Positions 18,717 to 26,928 are shown, numbered from the stretch's first letter. The stretch is DNA of 64,000 bases from Bradyrhizobium lablabi (GCF_900141755.1 NZ_LT670844.1:7040501-7104500); one strand, 5' to 3'. The notes: a model not told the origin generated them from the letters alone. Made by a program: numbers and translations.

Positions 18717-18970
18717 CCGGGCAGGCCGTCATCGCCGTAGAGGAAGTCCTGGCTCCTTGCGGCGTCCGGCCCGGGCGTTGCCTTTGCCGCGCCGCTCGCC
18801 CGCACGGCTTCGAGCAGCGCTCGCCGCGCCTTCCGGTTAGATGCCGGCGTCACCGGAACCAGCCGTACAGCTTCATGTCCGTGACGGGTCAGGATCACTT
18901 CGTCACCAGCTTCGGCGCGGCGCACCAGCTCGGTCAACTGTCCCTTGGCTTCGGTAACGGAAATTCGCAC
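18713..18970 (-). CDS. Phd/YefM-type antitoxin
   Basis: An 85-residue antitoxin. GTG 18970 is chosen because AGAGGA precedes it by five bases and the protein then begins directly with the family phrase RISVTEAKGQLTELVRRAEA. An ATG at 19036 would add 22 unrelated residues and would run across the palindrome at 19011-19031. The middle carries DEVILTRHGHEAVRLVPV, typical of Phd/YefM DNA-binding antitoxins, and the C-terminal tail (FLYGDDGLPG) should cover the toxin. A Phd-type antitoxin with a PIN toxin is a common mixed pairing. Confidence 0.88.
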   Translation of the reverse strand: MRISVTEAKGQLTELVRRAEAGDEVILTRHGHEAVRLVPVTPASNRKARRALLEAVRASGAAKATPGPDAARSQDFLYGDDGLPG

Positions 18971-19010
18971 GGTTTCCTCTTCTTGATCTGCGAACCGACC
19001 ATCCGATAAA

Positions 19011-19031
19011 ATGGACCATTCAATGGTCCAT
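19011..19031. promoter_or_regulatory. perfect palindrome, operator of the phd-vapC operon
   Basis: ATGGACCATT-C-AATGGTCCAT is a perfect 10-bp inverted repeat around one central base, 40 bp upstream of the chosen GTG start. It is probably the autoregulatory site of this toxin-antitoxin operon. Confidence 0.7.
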
Positions 19032-19235
19032 GTCAACGGAAGGGGCCGTTTAGACCAGTCGCGTGTCTTGCGAGCCCCCGGTCAGCCCTCGCGGTAGGCT
19101 AAAAGGGGTCAGTGCGTCGACGGGGATGGCCGCATGCCCGGAACGCAATGCTGTCAGCCCGGAAAATGATGTATCCGCTGGCTTCGCACCCCGCTCAGAG
19201 GCTGTTCCGAGCGATATCAAAAATTCTGGAGGAAG

Positions 19236-20471
19236 ATGTTCATGTCGCCTTTGCCGCTCTCAGGCATCAAGATTCTTGATCTCACGCGTGTGCTGGCGGG
19301 GCCGCTGTCGGCGCAGATGCTGGCCGATCTCGGCGCCGACGTGATCAAGATCGAGCGGCCGGGCACCGGCGACGACGCGCGCGCCTTCGGCCCGCCCTAT
19401 CTGGTCGATCCGGAAGGAAAGGAAAACAACAACAACGCGTTCTACTTCTGCGCCAACCGCAACAAGAAATCCGTCACCGTCAATATCGCCACGTCCGAGG
19501 GACAAGAGATCATTCGCGAGCTTGCAAAAACCGCCGACGTGATGATGGAGAACTACAAGGTCGGCGACCTCAAGCGCTACAAGCTCGACTACCAGACGAT
19601 CCGCGCCATCAACCCCGGCATCATCTATTGCTCGGTGACCGGTTTCGGTCAGACCGGGCCTTATGCGCCGCGCGCGGGTTATGACGCGATCTTCCAGGCG
19701 ATGGGCGGGCTGATGAGCGTCACCGGCCATATGGACGGCGAGGCCGGCGCCGGACCGATGAAGGTCGGGCCCTCCATCGTCGACTACATGACCGGCATGA
19801 ACACCTCGATCGGCATTCTCTCAGCCCTTTATCATCGCGATGCCAATGGCGGCGAGGGCCAGCATATCGACGTCTGCCTGCTCGACACCGTGATCGCCTC
19901 GCTGTCGCATTACGCGCAGATCTATCTCGTCAATGGCAAGACGCCGCCGCGGCGCGGCACCTGGGGCAATGGCGGCATGCCGGCCGGCGTGTTCCGCTGC
20001 GCCGACGGCGAATTGATGCTGGTGGTCGGCAATGACGGGCAGTTCGCACGGACCTGCGAGGTTTTGGGCAGCCCGGAGCTCGCCACAAATGCAAAATTCG
20101 TCAAGAACAACGACCGCGTCGTCAACGGCAAGGAGATCATGGCGATTTTTGCCGGGCTGTTTTTGAAGAACAAGGTCGCCTATTGGCTGGACGAACTGGA
20201 AAAGGCCGGCGTGCCCTGCGGCCCCGTCAACGATTTCGCGCAGGTGTTCGCCGATCCGCATGTGCGCGAGCGCGGCATGGAGATCAAGGTCAACCATCCG
20301 TTCGAGCCGGAACTGTCCTTGATCCGCAATCCCATCACGTTCTCCGGAACGCCGGTAAAAGACTATCGCGCGCCGCCGCTGTTAGGGGCGGACACGAGGG
20401 AAGTGCTGGCGTCCAAGCTTGGATATGACGACGCAAAACTCGAGACCCTGAAAAAGCAGAAGATTATATAG
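19236..20471 (+). CDS. family III CoA transferase (CaiB/BaiF type)
   Basis: A 411-residue protein of the CaiB-BaiF family. Marks are LSGIKILDLTRVLAGPLSAQ at the N-terminus, LGADVIKIERPGTGDDAR (about 32-49), NRNKKSVTVNI (75-85) and the likely catalytic aspartate D183 in VGPSIVDYMTGM. Such enzymes move CoA between carboxylic acids to activate them for catabolism. GGAGGAAG lies just before ATG 19236 (ATG 19242 is also possible). It starts a run of acyl-CoA genes but is separated from the next plus-strand gene by a small gene and a TetR gene on the other strand. The substrate is unknown. Confidence 0.9.
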   Translation: MFMSPLPLSGIKILDLTRVLAGPLSAQMLADLGADVIKIERPGTGDDARAFGPPYLVDPEGKENNNNAFYFCANRNKKSVTVNIATSEGQEIIRELAKTADVMMENYKVGDLKRYKLDYQTIRAINPGIIYCSVTGFGQTGPYAPRAGYDAIFQAMGGLMSVTGHMDGEAGAGPMKVGPSIVDYMTGMNTSIGILSALYHRDANGGEGQHIDVCLLDTVIASLSHYAQIYLVNGKTPPRRGTWGNGGMPAGVFRCADGELMLVVGNDGQFARTCEVLGSPELATNAKFVKNNDRVVNGKEIMAIFAGLFLKNKVAYWLDELEKAGVPCGPVNDFAQVFADPHVRERGMEIKVNHPFEPELSLIRNPITFSGTPVKDYRAPPLLGADTREVLASKLGYDDAKLETLKKQKII

Positions 20472-20507
20472 TCGGTCGTCGGTCGTGGGCGGAGCAAGTC
20501 AATTCCG

Positions 20508-20717
20508 CTACTTATGTCGTCCGCGGTGCCGGTGCGTGGAGGACGGGTGCACGCTGGGTTGGGCCAGTTGCTGCCGCGATTCCTGAAGACGACGCTGATA
20601 GCCAGGCGAGTCCATGATGTTTGCCGCGCCGCCGCGAGCGGACAAAGGTTCGCTCGAAACGACGACTGCGGTCGTTGCCGCCGCAACCGTTAGAAGCAAT
20701 TTCCGGGAATTTTTCAT
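20508..20717 (-). CDS. small secreted protein of unknown function
   Basis: A 69-residue frame with a clear signal peptide (MKNSRKLLLTVAAATTAVVV, then a small-residue cleavage region near SAR). After it comes a short Gln/Arg/His-rich mature part (YQRRLQESRQQLAQP). AGGA lies eight bases before the ATG. I recognise no family. Short secreted proteins of this kind are common in Bradyrhizobium-like genomes and often escape annotation. Confidence 0.5.
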   Translation of the reverse strand: MKNSRKLLLTVAAATTAVVVSSEPLSARGGAANIMDSPGYQRRLQESRQQLAQPSVHPSSTHRHRGRHK

Positions 20718-20770
20718 GTCGCGTGTCCTGCCTGATTGAACCGAACAATCCGTTCCAATTCAAGGCTTGA

Positions 20771-21442
20771 TCATGGCGCGTCCCGCGCCATCAGTTTGGC
20801 GGGCGGCTTTCTTTCCACCTCACCCCCGGTCAGCGCCATCACCGACACCGCGACAACGCGCTCGATGATGTCAGCGACATCGTCGAGATCGCACTTTCCC
20901 TCCGACAGTTTTGTCAATCGCTCGCTGTCGCGCACCGTCTGGTGCGCCATCGCCAAGGCAAAATGCAGCGCCCAATAGAGCTCGACCTCGCTGCGGTCGG
21001 GCAGGGCGCGGCGCATTGCGGCGACGAATTTTCGCAAATGATCGATCTCGCGATTGCGGATGCGGCGGATCGGCGGCACCGATTCGATCGAGGCGCGGAT
21101 CATGAAGCGCGCCGCGGTCGAGCGTTCGCGCTCGGGGCCGAGACAGCCGCGCAACGTCGGCCCGACCAGCGCGCGCAGGATCGCGTCAATCGAGGCGCGG
21201 CCGCCGCCTCCTTCTTCCGCCGCCTTCAATTCGTTGAGCCGCTCGCGGTTGGTGGCGATGCTGCGGGTGACGAAGAGTTCGGCGATCAACTCGTCCTTGG
21301 AACCGAAATGATAGTTCACCGCCGCGAGATTGACGTCGGCGGCCGCGACGATGTCGCGCAGCGTGACGTCGCCAAAACCGCGGTCGGCGTAAAGCCGCTC
21401 GGCGGCGGCAAGGATCGCGCCTCTGGTGTGATCCGACGCCAT
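20771..21442 (-). CDS. TetR-family repressor
   Basis: A 223-residue regulator with the N-terminal TetR helix-turn-helix (AILAAAERLYADRGFGDVTL, then LAAVNYHFGSKDELI) and a variable helical ligand domain from about 70. TetR proteins next to acyl-CoA genes often sense acyl-CoA thioesters. It is divergent from the acyl-CoA dehydrogenase gene at 21681, and an imperfect palindrome just upstream of its start (21475-21503) is the likely operator. It probably represses itself and the dehydrogenase-kinase operon. Confidence 0.9.
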   Translation of the reverse strand: MASDHTRGAILAAAERLYADRGFGDVTLRDIVAAADVNLAAVNYHFGSKDELIAELFVTRSIATNRERLNELKAAEEGGGGRASIDAILRALVGPTLRGCLGPERERSTAARFMIRASIESVPPIRRIRNREIDHLRKFVAAMRRALPDRSEVELYWALHFALAMAHQTVRDSERLTKLSEGKCDLDDVADIIERVVAVSVMALTGGEVERKPPAKLMARDAP

Positions 21443-21474
21443 CTCATGGCCCTATGCGGTGGGGGCGTTGCATT

Positions 21475-21503
21475 TCAAACAGTTGTATGAAACTATCGTT
21501 TGA
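21475..21503. promoter_or_regulatory. probable TetR operator
   Basis: TCAAAC (21475-21480) and GTTTGA (21498-21503) frame an imperfect 29-bp palindrome in the TetR/acyl-CoA dehydrogenase divergent region. The half-site TTTCAAAC recurs twice upstream of the histidine phosphatase gene at 26841-26860. Confidence 0.55.
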
Positions 21504-21680
21504 GACCGGGGAATGTCAATGCGGAAGTCTTCGAGACCGAAGTTTGCCGCGTGGCATCCCGGGCCGGCCGATCCTCGCCGCCGCCGCCAATCGCAGCGGT
21601 CAGATTAGTCTTGCGGACGGGGAACGGCGGGGAGACAGTGCCGCCAACAATTTTCGCCAGAGAAATGTGAGGAACGCCCA

Positions 21681-22919
21681 ATGGACTTCAACATGTCTGA
21701 CCGTCAGCGCGAATGGCTCAATCGGGTGCAGTCGTTCATGCACAAGCATGTGCGGCCCGCGGTCCCGATCTACAAGCAGCAGGACGCCGAGGGCGCGCGC
21801 TGGAAGGTGATCCCGATCCTGGAAGACCTGAAGAAAAAGGCGCGCGCCGAAGGTCTGTGGAACATGTTCATGCCGCCGTCGGCGCATGAGGACGACGAAT
21901 TCCGCGGCGCGGGATTGAGCAATCTCGAATATGCGCCGCTCGCCGAGGAGATGGGCCATATCAGCTGGGCGTCGGAGGTCTTCAACTGCTCCGCGCCGGA
22001 CACCGGCAACATGGAAGTCTTGATGCGCTACGGCACCAAGGAGCACAAGCGCAGATGGCTGCGTCCGCTGATGGATGGCGAAATCCGCTCCGCCTTCCTG
22101 ATGACCGAGCCGGCGGTGGCTTCGTCCGACGCCACCAATATCGAAACTCGCATTGAAAAAGACGGCGATCACTACGTCATCAACGGCCGCAAATGGTGGT
22201 CGTCCGGCGTCGGTGATCCCCGCTGCAAGATCGCGATCGTGATGGGCAAGACCGATCCGAGCCAGCCGCGCTATCAGCAGCAGTCGCAGATCCTGGTGCC
22301 GCTCGACACCAAGGGCATCACGGTCGAGAAGATGCTGCCGGTGTTCGGTTTCGACGATGCGCCGCACGGCCATGCCCAGGTGCTCTTGGAAAACGTCCGC
22401 GTTCCCGCCAGCAACATTTTGCTCGGCGAGGGCAGGGGTTTTGAGATCGCGCAGGGGCGTCTCGGTCCCGGCCGCATCCATCACTGCATGCGCACCATCG
22501 GCAAGGCCGAGGAGGCGCTGGAGAAAATGGTAAAACGGCTGTCGTCGCGCACCGCGTTTGGCAAGAAGATCATCGAATATTCGATCTGGGAACAGCGCAT
22601 CGCCGAGGCCCGCACCGACATCGAGATGAACCGGCTGTTGTGCCTCAAGGCCGCCGACATGATGGACAAGGTCGGCAACAAGACCGCCCAGCTCGAGATC
22701 GCCATGATCAAGGTGGCGGCGCCCAACATGGCGCTGAAGATCATCGACCACGCCATCCAGGCCTACGGCGCCGCCGGCGTCTCCGACGACGCGGGCTTGG
22801 CCCGGGATTATGCCTCGATGCGCACCATGCGGCTCGCCGACGGCCCGGACGAGGTCCATAACCGCGCCATTGCCAGACTTGAACTTCGGAAGTATGCAAA
22901 CTCTCCCACTACGCATTAA
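21681..22919 (+). CDS. acyl-CoA dehydrogenase, ACAD10/11-like
   Basis: A 412-residue flavin-dependent acyl-CoA dehydrogenase-fold enzyme. Marks are [18 protein letters not shown] (about 136-153), [14 protein letters not shown] (about 172-185) and the C-terminal [14 protein letters not shown] (about 385-398). In that last motif an aspartate stands where classical acyl-CoA dehydrogenases have the catalytic glutamate; the same DGPDEVH phrase is, from memory, characteristic of ACAD10/11. Those enzymes act with a kinase domain on 4-hydroxyacyl-CoA, removing phosphate rather than simply desaturating. The kinase-like gene follows 50 bp downstream, as in the LvaC/LvaA levulinate pathway. The substrate here is not known. 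Confidence 0.9.
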   Translation: MDFNMSDRQREWLNRVQSFMHKHVRPAVPIYKQQDAEGARWKVIPILEDLKKKARAEGLWNMFMPPSAHEDDEFRGAGLSNLEYAPLAEEMGHISWASEVFNCSAPDTGNMEVLMRYGTKEHKRRWLRPLMDGEIRSAFLMTEPAVASSDATNIETRIEKDGDHYVINGRKWWSSGVGDPRCKIAIVMGKTDPSQPRYQQQSQILVPLDTKGITVEKMLPVFGFDDAPHGHAQVLLENVRVPASNILLGEGRGFEIAQGRLGPGRIHHCMRTIGKAEEALEKMVKRLSSRTAFGKKIIEYSIWEQRIAEARTDIEMNRLLCLKAADMMDKVGNKTAQLEIAMIKVAAPNMALKIIDHAIQAYGAAGVSDDAGLARDYASMRTMRLADGPDEVHNRAIARLELRKYANSPTTH

Positions 22920-22920
22920 C

Positions 22921-22943
22921 GGGAGCCCCTGATTGGCGCTCCC
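22921..22943 (+). other. hairpin between the dehydrogenase and kinase genes
   Basis: GGGAGC and GCTCCC form a stem around an 11-base loop right after the dehydrogenase stop. It is followed by TTAAAGAAAATT rather than a T-run, so it may be a processing, stability or attenuating hairpin that sets relative expression, not a full terminator. Confidence 0.4.
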
Positions 22944-22969
22944 TTAAAGAAAATTGAGGGAGCGTCATC

Positions 22970-24028
22970 TTGGCCGAGGGCGTCAGAAAAGACGAAGAAT
23001 TCTCCGGCACCAGGCCGGTCGAGGAGCGACATCGGTTCGATGAGATCAGCCTCGACCGCTGGATGCACGAGCATGTCGAAGGGTACCAAGGACCCCTGGT
23101 CGTCCTGCAGTTCAAGGGCGGCCAGTCCAACCCGACCTACCGGCTCGATACGCCCGATCGCTCGTATGTGATGCGGCGCCGGCCGTTCGGGAAATTGCTG
23201 CCGTCGGCCCACGCGGTCGATCGCGAGTTCCGCGTCATCGCCGCGCTGGGCAAACAGGGCTTTCCGGTCGCCAAGGCCTACGCGCTGTGCACCGACGATG
23301 CGGTGGTCGGCTCTGCCTTCTACATCATGTCGATGGAAGAGGGGCGGGTGTTCTGGGATCCCTCGCTGCCGAGCCAGCCAGGCGAAGCCCGACGCAAGAT
23401 TTTTTCCAGCAAGATCGAGACACTGGCAAAACTGCACGTGTTCGATCCGCAAGCGATCGGGCTCGGCGATTTCGGCAAGCCCGGCAATTATTTTGCGCGC
23501 CAGGTCGACCGCTGGACCAAGCAATACCGCGCCTCCGAGACGCAACACATTCCCGAATTCGAGAAGCTCGCCGAATGGCTGCCGAAGACCGTGCCGGAAC
23601 AGAAGCGGGTGTCGATCGTGCACGGCGACTATCGGCTCGACAACATGATCTTCCATCCGACCGAGCCGCGGGTGCAGGCGGTGCTCGACTGGGAATTGTC
23701 GACGCTCGGTGATCCCATGGCCGATTTCACTTATCTTCTGATGCAATGGACCATGCCGGGTCTCGCCAATGCCGACCTCAAGGCGTTGAACATTCCGAGC
23801 ATGGAAGAGGCCGCAAAGATCTATTGCGACGTCACCGGCATGGGTGTGCCGGACCTCAACTGGTATTTTTCCTACAACCTGTTCCGCCTCGCCGGCATCA
23901 CGCAGGGTATCGCGGGGCGGATTCGCGATGGCACCGCGGCGAACGCGAAGGCGATCGAATCGGCCAAGCGCACCGTGCCGCTGTCGAAGGCATCCTGGGA
24001 ATACGCGCAGAAGGCGGGCGCGACGTAA
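22970..24028 (+). CDS. phosphotransferase family protein (APH-like, ACAD10/11 kinase-domain type)
   Basis: A 352-residue aminoglycoside-phosphotransferase-fold protein with TTG start at 22970 and GGAG seven bases upstream. The catalytic loop HGDYRLDN spans 218-225 (D220, N225), and the metal-binding D240 is in VLDWELSTLGDPMADF. FKGGQSNPTYRLD (48-60) is the nucleotide loop. This branch is the free-standing form of the N-terminal kinase domain of animal ACAD10/11 and of bacterial LvaA, which phosphorylate the 4-hydroxyl of 4-hydroxyacyl-CoA. It follows the matching dehydrogenase gene on the same strand. Antibiotic resistance is not suggested. Confidence 0.88.
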   Translation: MAEGVRKDEEFSGTRPVEERHRFDEISLDRWMHEHVEGYQGPLVVLQFKGGQSNPTYRLDTPDRSYVMRRRPFGKLLPSAHAVDREFRVIAALGKQGFPVAKAYALCTDDAVVGSAFYIMSMEEGRVFWDPSLPSQPGEARRKIFSSKIETLAKLHVFDPQAIGLGDFGKPGNYFARQVDRWTKQYRASETQHIPEFEKLAEWLPKTVPEQKRVSIVHGDYRLDNMIFHPTEPRVQAVLDWELSTLGDPMADFTYLLMQWTMPGLANADLKALNIPSMEEAAKIYCDVTGMGVPDLNWYFSYNLFRLAGITQGIAGRIRDGTAANAKAIESAKRTVPLSKASWEYAQKAGAT

Positions 24029-24050
24029 ACAGCGCGAAAAAGCAAACAGT

Positions 24051-24191
24051 GTCATCGCCCGCGAAAAGCGGGCGATCCAGTATTCCAGAGGCGTCGGTGA
24101 TACAATCGAGAGGCCGCGGCGTACTGGATGCCCCGCTGGAGCCTGTCATCGGGCTCGCCGAAGGCGAGACCCGGTGGCGGGGCATGACGAC
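24051..24191. repeat. palindromic intergenic repeat, family A (copy 1)
   Basis: It begins GTCATCGCCCGCGAAAAGCG and ends GGCGGGGCATGACGAC, with the inner phrase GGCGTACTGGATGCCCCGC near 24118-24136. A second copy with the same ends and inner phrase is at 28527-28629. The outer ends are complementary, so each copy can fold into a long stem. Confidence 0.8.
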
Positions 24192-24261
24192 TTCTTTCTG
24201 CGCCAGGCGGGATTTGAAAGGCGATCCTTCGACCATATCTCCCAGCGAACCGGAGATCGCC

Positions 24262-24615
24262 ATGATCCAGCAACTGCGCATTTACGAAATCTTCGAAAAC
24301 AACAAGACCGCGTTCCACGCCCGCTTTCGCGATCATGCGGCGCGGATCATGCGAACCAGATACGGCTTTCGGATTGTCGCGATGTGGGAAACCAAATTTG
24401 GCGACAGGACCGAGTTTGCCTACTTGCTCGAATGGCCGGATGAAGCAACCAAGACCGCCGCTTGGTCGGCCTTCATGGCCGACACTGAGTGGTCCGAGAT
24501 CAAACGCGTGACGCATGCGGAGCATGGCCTGATGGTAGGCCAGATCGAGGACCGCTTGCTCGCTCCCGTCGAATATTCACCGGCGAAGGGGCGGAGCCTT
24601 TTGCGCACGGCTTGA
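24262..24615 (+). CDS. NIPSNAP-family protein
   Basis: A 117-residue protein. ATG 24262 is chosen because the NIPSNAP fold begins directly there (MIQQLRIYEIFENNKTAFHA); the same frame is open far upstream only through the repeat and the kinase gene. Further family marks are MWETKFGDRTEFAYLLEWPD (about 47-66) and AAWSAFMADTEW. NIPSNAP proteins are small ferredoxin-like-fold dimers of unclear role, often beside catabolic genes. It lies downstream of the kinase gene after the family A repeat. Confidence 0.8.
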   Translation: MIQQLRIYEIFENNKTAFHARFRDHAARIMRTRYGFRIVAMWETKFGDRTEFAYLLEWPDEATKTAAWSAFMADTEWSEIKRVTHAEHGLMVGQIEDRLLAPVEYSPAKGRSLLRTA

Positions 24616-24749
24616 GTGCGCGCAAAAGGCCGGCCCAAATCCACGTCGTCCCGGACCAGCGAGCGAAAGCGAGCGCCGATCCGGGACCCAACCACAAATG
24701 TCCGTTGTTACGCCGGGCTGGAGCCACAGCGTACGCATCAAGTCGCGTC

Positions 24750-24862
24750 GGCGTTTTAGGGGATTGAGCTGGTCGATCTTGTCTTGGGTGCTGCGCTCCT
24801 TGGCGCGGTCGAAGGGGCGCCCGCTGGCGCCGGCTTTCAAGCCCGCAACGGAGGCGGTGCTA
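24750..24862 (-). pseudogene. internally deleted partial duplicate of the SDR gene at 25943-26728
   Basis: The minus strand reads KAGASGRPFDRAKERSTQDK, then IDQLNPLKR. The intact SDR has KAGASGHP, and 43-odd residues later FDRAKERGTQDKIGQLNPLKR. The copy therefore lost about 125-129 bp (parent 26141-26269), including the catalytic YxxxK. It has no start and ends abruptly on both sides. The rest of 24616-25150 shows no gene. Confidence 0.75.
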
Positions 24863-25150
24863 AACCAAGGTATGGGGCATCACCAACCAACACGAGGTTT
24901 GGACCAACCTTCGTAGAATCGAGCCGCCCGGCTTTCTCCGATTAGGTTGGTACTCGCAAGCCTCACCCGGGAATGCGCCGAGCGAGCCTGAGCAAAAAAT
25001 GTGAGTGAAGCACACAACTATTCTCCCGAGCCGACAAAAAAGTATAGCGCCGCTACAATCTCGGCGGAATAATCTCATAATTCAGACGTTTCTTGATCAG
25101 CATCGCGTGAGGCGGCCAGATTCAAATCCGACAGCCAGGAGCGGATAGTC

Positions 25151-25606
25151 ATGAAGTGTCTCGCAATGTCATTCGTGGCGGTCATGACGCTTGCAGGAGT
25201 TAGAGCAAGCGATGCGGCGGTTCGGATCAAGGAGGACCGTGGCGGCCGGATCGGAGCTTATGTCGACAAGTATAAGGGCCTGCGCAGCTCGGGCGAGATG
25301 GTGATAATAGACGGTTATTGTGTCTCAGCCTGCACCATCGTTCTCGGCTCGGTGCCTCCTGACAAGATATGCGTGACCTCTCGTGCCAAGCTCGGATTCC
25401 ACGCCGCCTGGAATCCCGGTTCCAAGGGTCGTCAAATAACCGACGCCGAAGCAACGCAGAACCTTTATTCGATGTATCCATCGGAGGTTCGGCGCTGGAT
25501 CGACCAGCGCGGAGGGCTTTCCCCACGCATGATTTTCCTGAGCGGCCGCGAGCTCGCGACCATGTACCGCCCGTGCCATCTGGATTCGCGGGCTTCTTCG
25601 TACTGA
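25151..25606 (+). CDS. secreted ClpP/crotonase-fold-like protein (COG3904-like)
   Basis: A 151-residue protein with a signal peptide (MKCLAMSFVAVMTLAGVRA) and a short mature domain. The phrases GEMVIIDGYCVSACTIVLG (about 48-66) and AKLGFHAAW (about 79-87) match a group of periplasmic ClpP-like proteins in rhizobia in which a Ser after 'YC.S' and a later His sit where a ClpP-type dyad would. Whether it is an active peptidase is not known. GGAG precedes the ATG by nine bases. The next gene is convergent, two bases away. Confidence 0.65.
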   Translation: MKCLAMSFVAVMTLAGVRASDAAVRIKEDRGGRIGAYVDKYKGLRSSGEMVIIDGYCVSACTIVLGSVPPDKICVTSRAKLGFHAAWNPGSKGRQITDAEATQNLYSMYPSEVRRWIDQRGGLSPRMIFLSGRELATMYRPCHLDSRASSY

Positions 25607-25608
25607 CG

Positions 25609-25902
25609 CTATTCAACCAGATTGCAGCGCACGCCCGCTAAGCTCACCTGGAGTCCCGCTGACTCCTGCCTCATCTGCTGTATCGATGCGCCATTCCAGT
25701 GCGTCTGGAAAGCTTCCGGGCTGGCGTACAATTCGTACAGCATGATCGTATCAGCCTCCTCTTGTGGCACCATGATCTCAAACTGCAGCGTTCCGGGCTC
25801 GGCGGCGAGACACCGTTTGCCATGAGCTTTGAGAAACGTCAGGTACTCATCTCGCTTGCCGGGAACCGTCTTGATCGTCGCAACGATTGCGTACTTGGAC
25901 AT
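25609..25902 (-). CDS. ABM-domain protein (putative quinol monooxygenase, YgiN-like)
   Basis: A 97-residue protein of the antibiotic-biosynthesis-monooxygenase fold: YAIVATIKTVPGKRDEYLTF at the N-terminus, EPGTLQFEIMVPQEEADTIM in the middle, and YELYASPEAFQTHWN after it. These small dimeric barrels oxidise quinols or polyphenols without a cofactor, or are of unknown role. It lies 40 bp downstream of the SDR gene on the same strand, so the two are probably co-transcribed. Confidence 0.85.
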   Translation of the reverse strand: MSKYAIVATIKTVPGKRDEYLTFLKAHGKRCLAAEPGTLQFEIMVPQEEADTIMLYELYASPEAFQTHWNGASIQQMRQESAGLQVSLAGVRCNLVE

Positions 25903-25942
25903 CGGTCCTCCCTTGCTGCTCCGGCGCCGCGCATGCGCCCGC

Positions 25943-26728
25943 CTAAATCGGCTTCCCCGTATACGGCATCGACGCCGTCAGTCCGCCATCGACCGGGATC
26001 GCCTGGCCGTTAACATAGGAGGCATCATCGCTGGCCAGAAAAAGTCCCATCGCGGCGAGTTCATGCGGCTGGCCGGCACGTTTCAACGGATTGAGCTGGC
26101 CGATCTTGTCCTGGGTGCCGCGTTCCTTGGCGCGGTCGAATACCGGTTTTGTCATGCCGGTTTCGACCAGGCCGGGACACACCGCATTGATCCGCACGCC
26201 GGTGCCGGACAGCGAATAGGCTGACGTCTGCACCAGGCTGATGACGCCGGCCTTGCTGGCGCCATAGGGATGCCCGCTGGCGCCGGCTTTTAAGCCCGCA
26301 ACGGAGGCGGTGCAAACGATCGAGCCGTAGTTCTGTTTGATCATGTGCGGCATGGAATGTTTGATCGCGAGGAACGGTCCGATCAGATTGACGCGCAAAA
26401 CTTCCTGCCAATGTTCCACGGTCTGTTCGGCGAGCGGCACCAATCCGCCGCTGACGCCGGCATTGGCCCAGATCGCATCCAGTTTGCCGTACGCGGAGAG
26501 GGCCTTGTCGATGAAAGCGATGACGTCCTTTTCCGAACCGGCATCCGCCATCACGGCGTCCGCGGTGCCGCCGGCCTTGCGGACCTGTTCCACGGTTTCC
26601 TTGACGCCGTCGGTGCGGTCGACCGCGATCAGTTTTGCACCCTCTTTGGTGAACAACAAAGATGCCGCGCGGCCGATGCCGCTGCCCGCGCCGGTGATGA
26701 TGACGGATTTGCCTTCGAGGCGGCCCAT
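25943..26728 (-). CDS. short-chain dehydrogenase/reductase
   Basis: A 261-residue classical SDR. ATG 26728 is chosen for its GGGAG seven bases upstream; ATG 26761 would add 11 residues without a ribosome site. It has the Rossmann loop TGAGSGIG (about 12-19), NAG (about 88-90), and the catalytic YGASK with a serine upstream (TASVAG). D36-R37-T (AVDRTD) suggests NAD rather than NADP. A broken partial copy lies 1.1 kb away at 24750-24862. It probably shares an operon with the ABM gene, and its promoter region faces the histidine phosphatase gene. Substrate unknown. Confidence 0.88.
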   Translation of the reverse strand: MGRLEGKSVIITGAGSGIGRAASLLFTKEGAKLIAVDRTDGVKETVEQVRKAGGTADAVMADAGSEKDVIAFIDKALSAYGKLDAIWANAGVSGGLVPLAEQTVEHWQEVLRVNLIGPFLAIKHSMPHMIKQNYGSIVCTASVAGLKAGASGHPYGASKAGVISLVQTSAYSLSGTGVRINAVCPGLVETGMTKPVFDRAKERGTQDKIGQLNPLKRAGQPHELAAMGLFLASDDASYVNGQAIPVDGGLTASMPYTGKPI

Positions 26729-26840
26729 GAGTTTCTCCCTGATAGAACTATAATTATCCATAGCGTTTTCCAGCGAAGTGGCTACCGGTTCGCGTCAAGA
26801 AAACGTGTCAAAAATAGATTACAAGTGCCGCCTTGCGGAA

Positions 26841-26875
26841 TTTCAAACAAGATTTCAAACGTTCAAGTCACTTGA
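26841..26875. promoter_or_regulatory. repeated TTTCAAAC motif and palindrome upstream of the histidine phosphatase gene
   Basis: TTTCAAAC occurs at 26841-26848 and 26853-26860 (12-bp period), followed by the palindrome TCAAG-TCA-CTTGA at 26863-26875. TTTCAAAC also forms the left arm of the probable TetR operator at 21473-21480, suggesting common control of the two divergent regions. Confidence 0.45.
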
Positions 26876-26928
26876 GGCGAAGTGAGCTCTCGCGTAGGAC
26901 ACACGAACATTATTGAAGGGTGCTTGCG

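Noticed and set aside
22970..24028. Aminoglycoside resistance gene
   Set aside because: The APH fold is present, but the sequence is of the ACAD10/11 kinase type and its neighbours are acyl-CoA genes.
23746..24261. N-terminal extension of the NIPSNAP frame
   Set aside because: It runs through the kinase gene in another frame and through the family A repeat. The true family start is ATG 24262.
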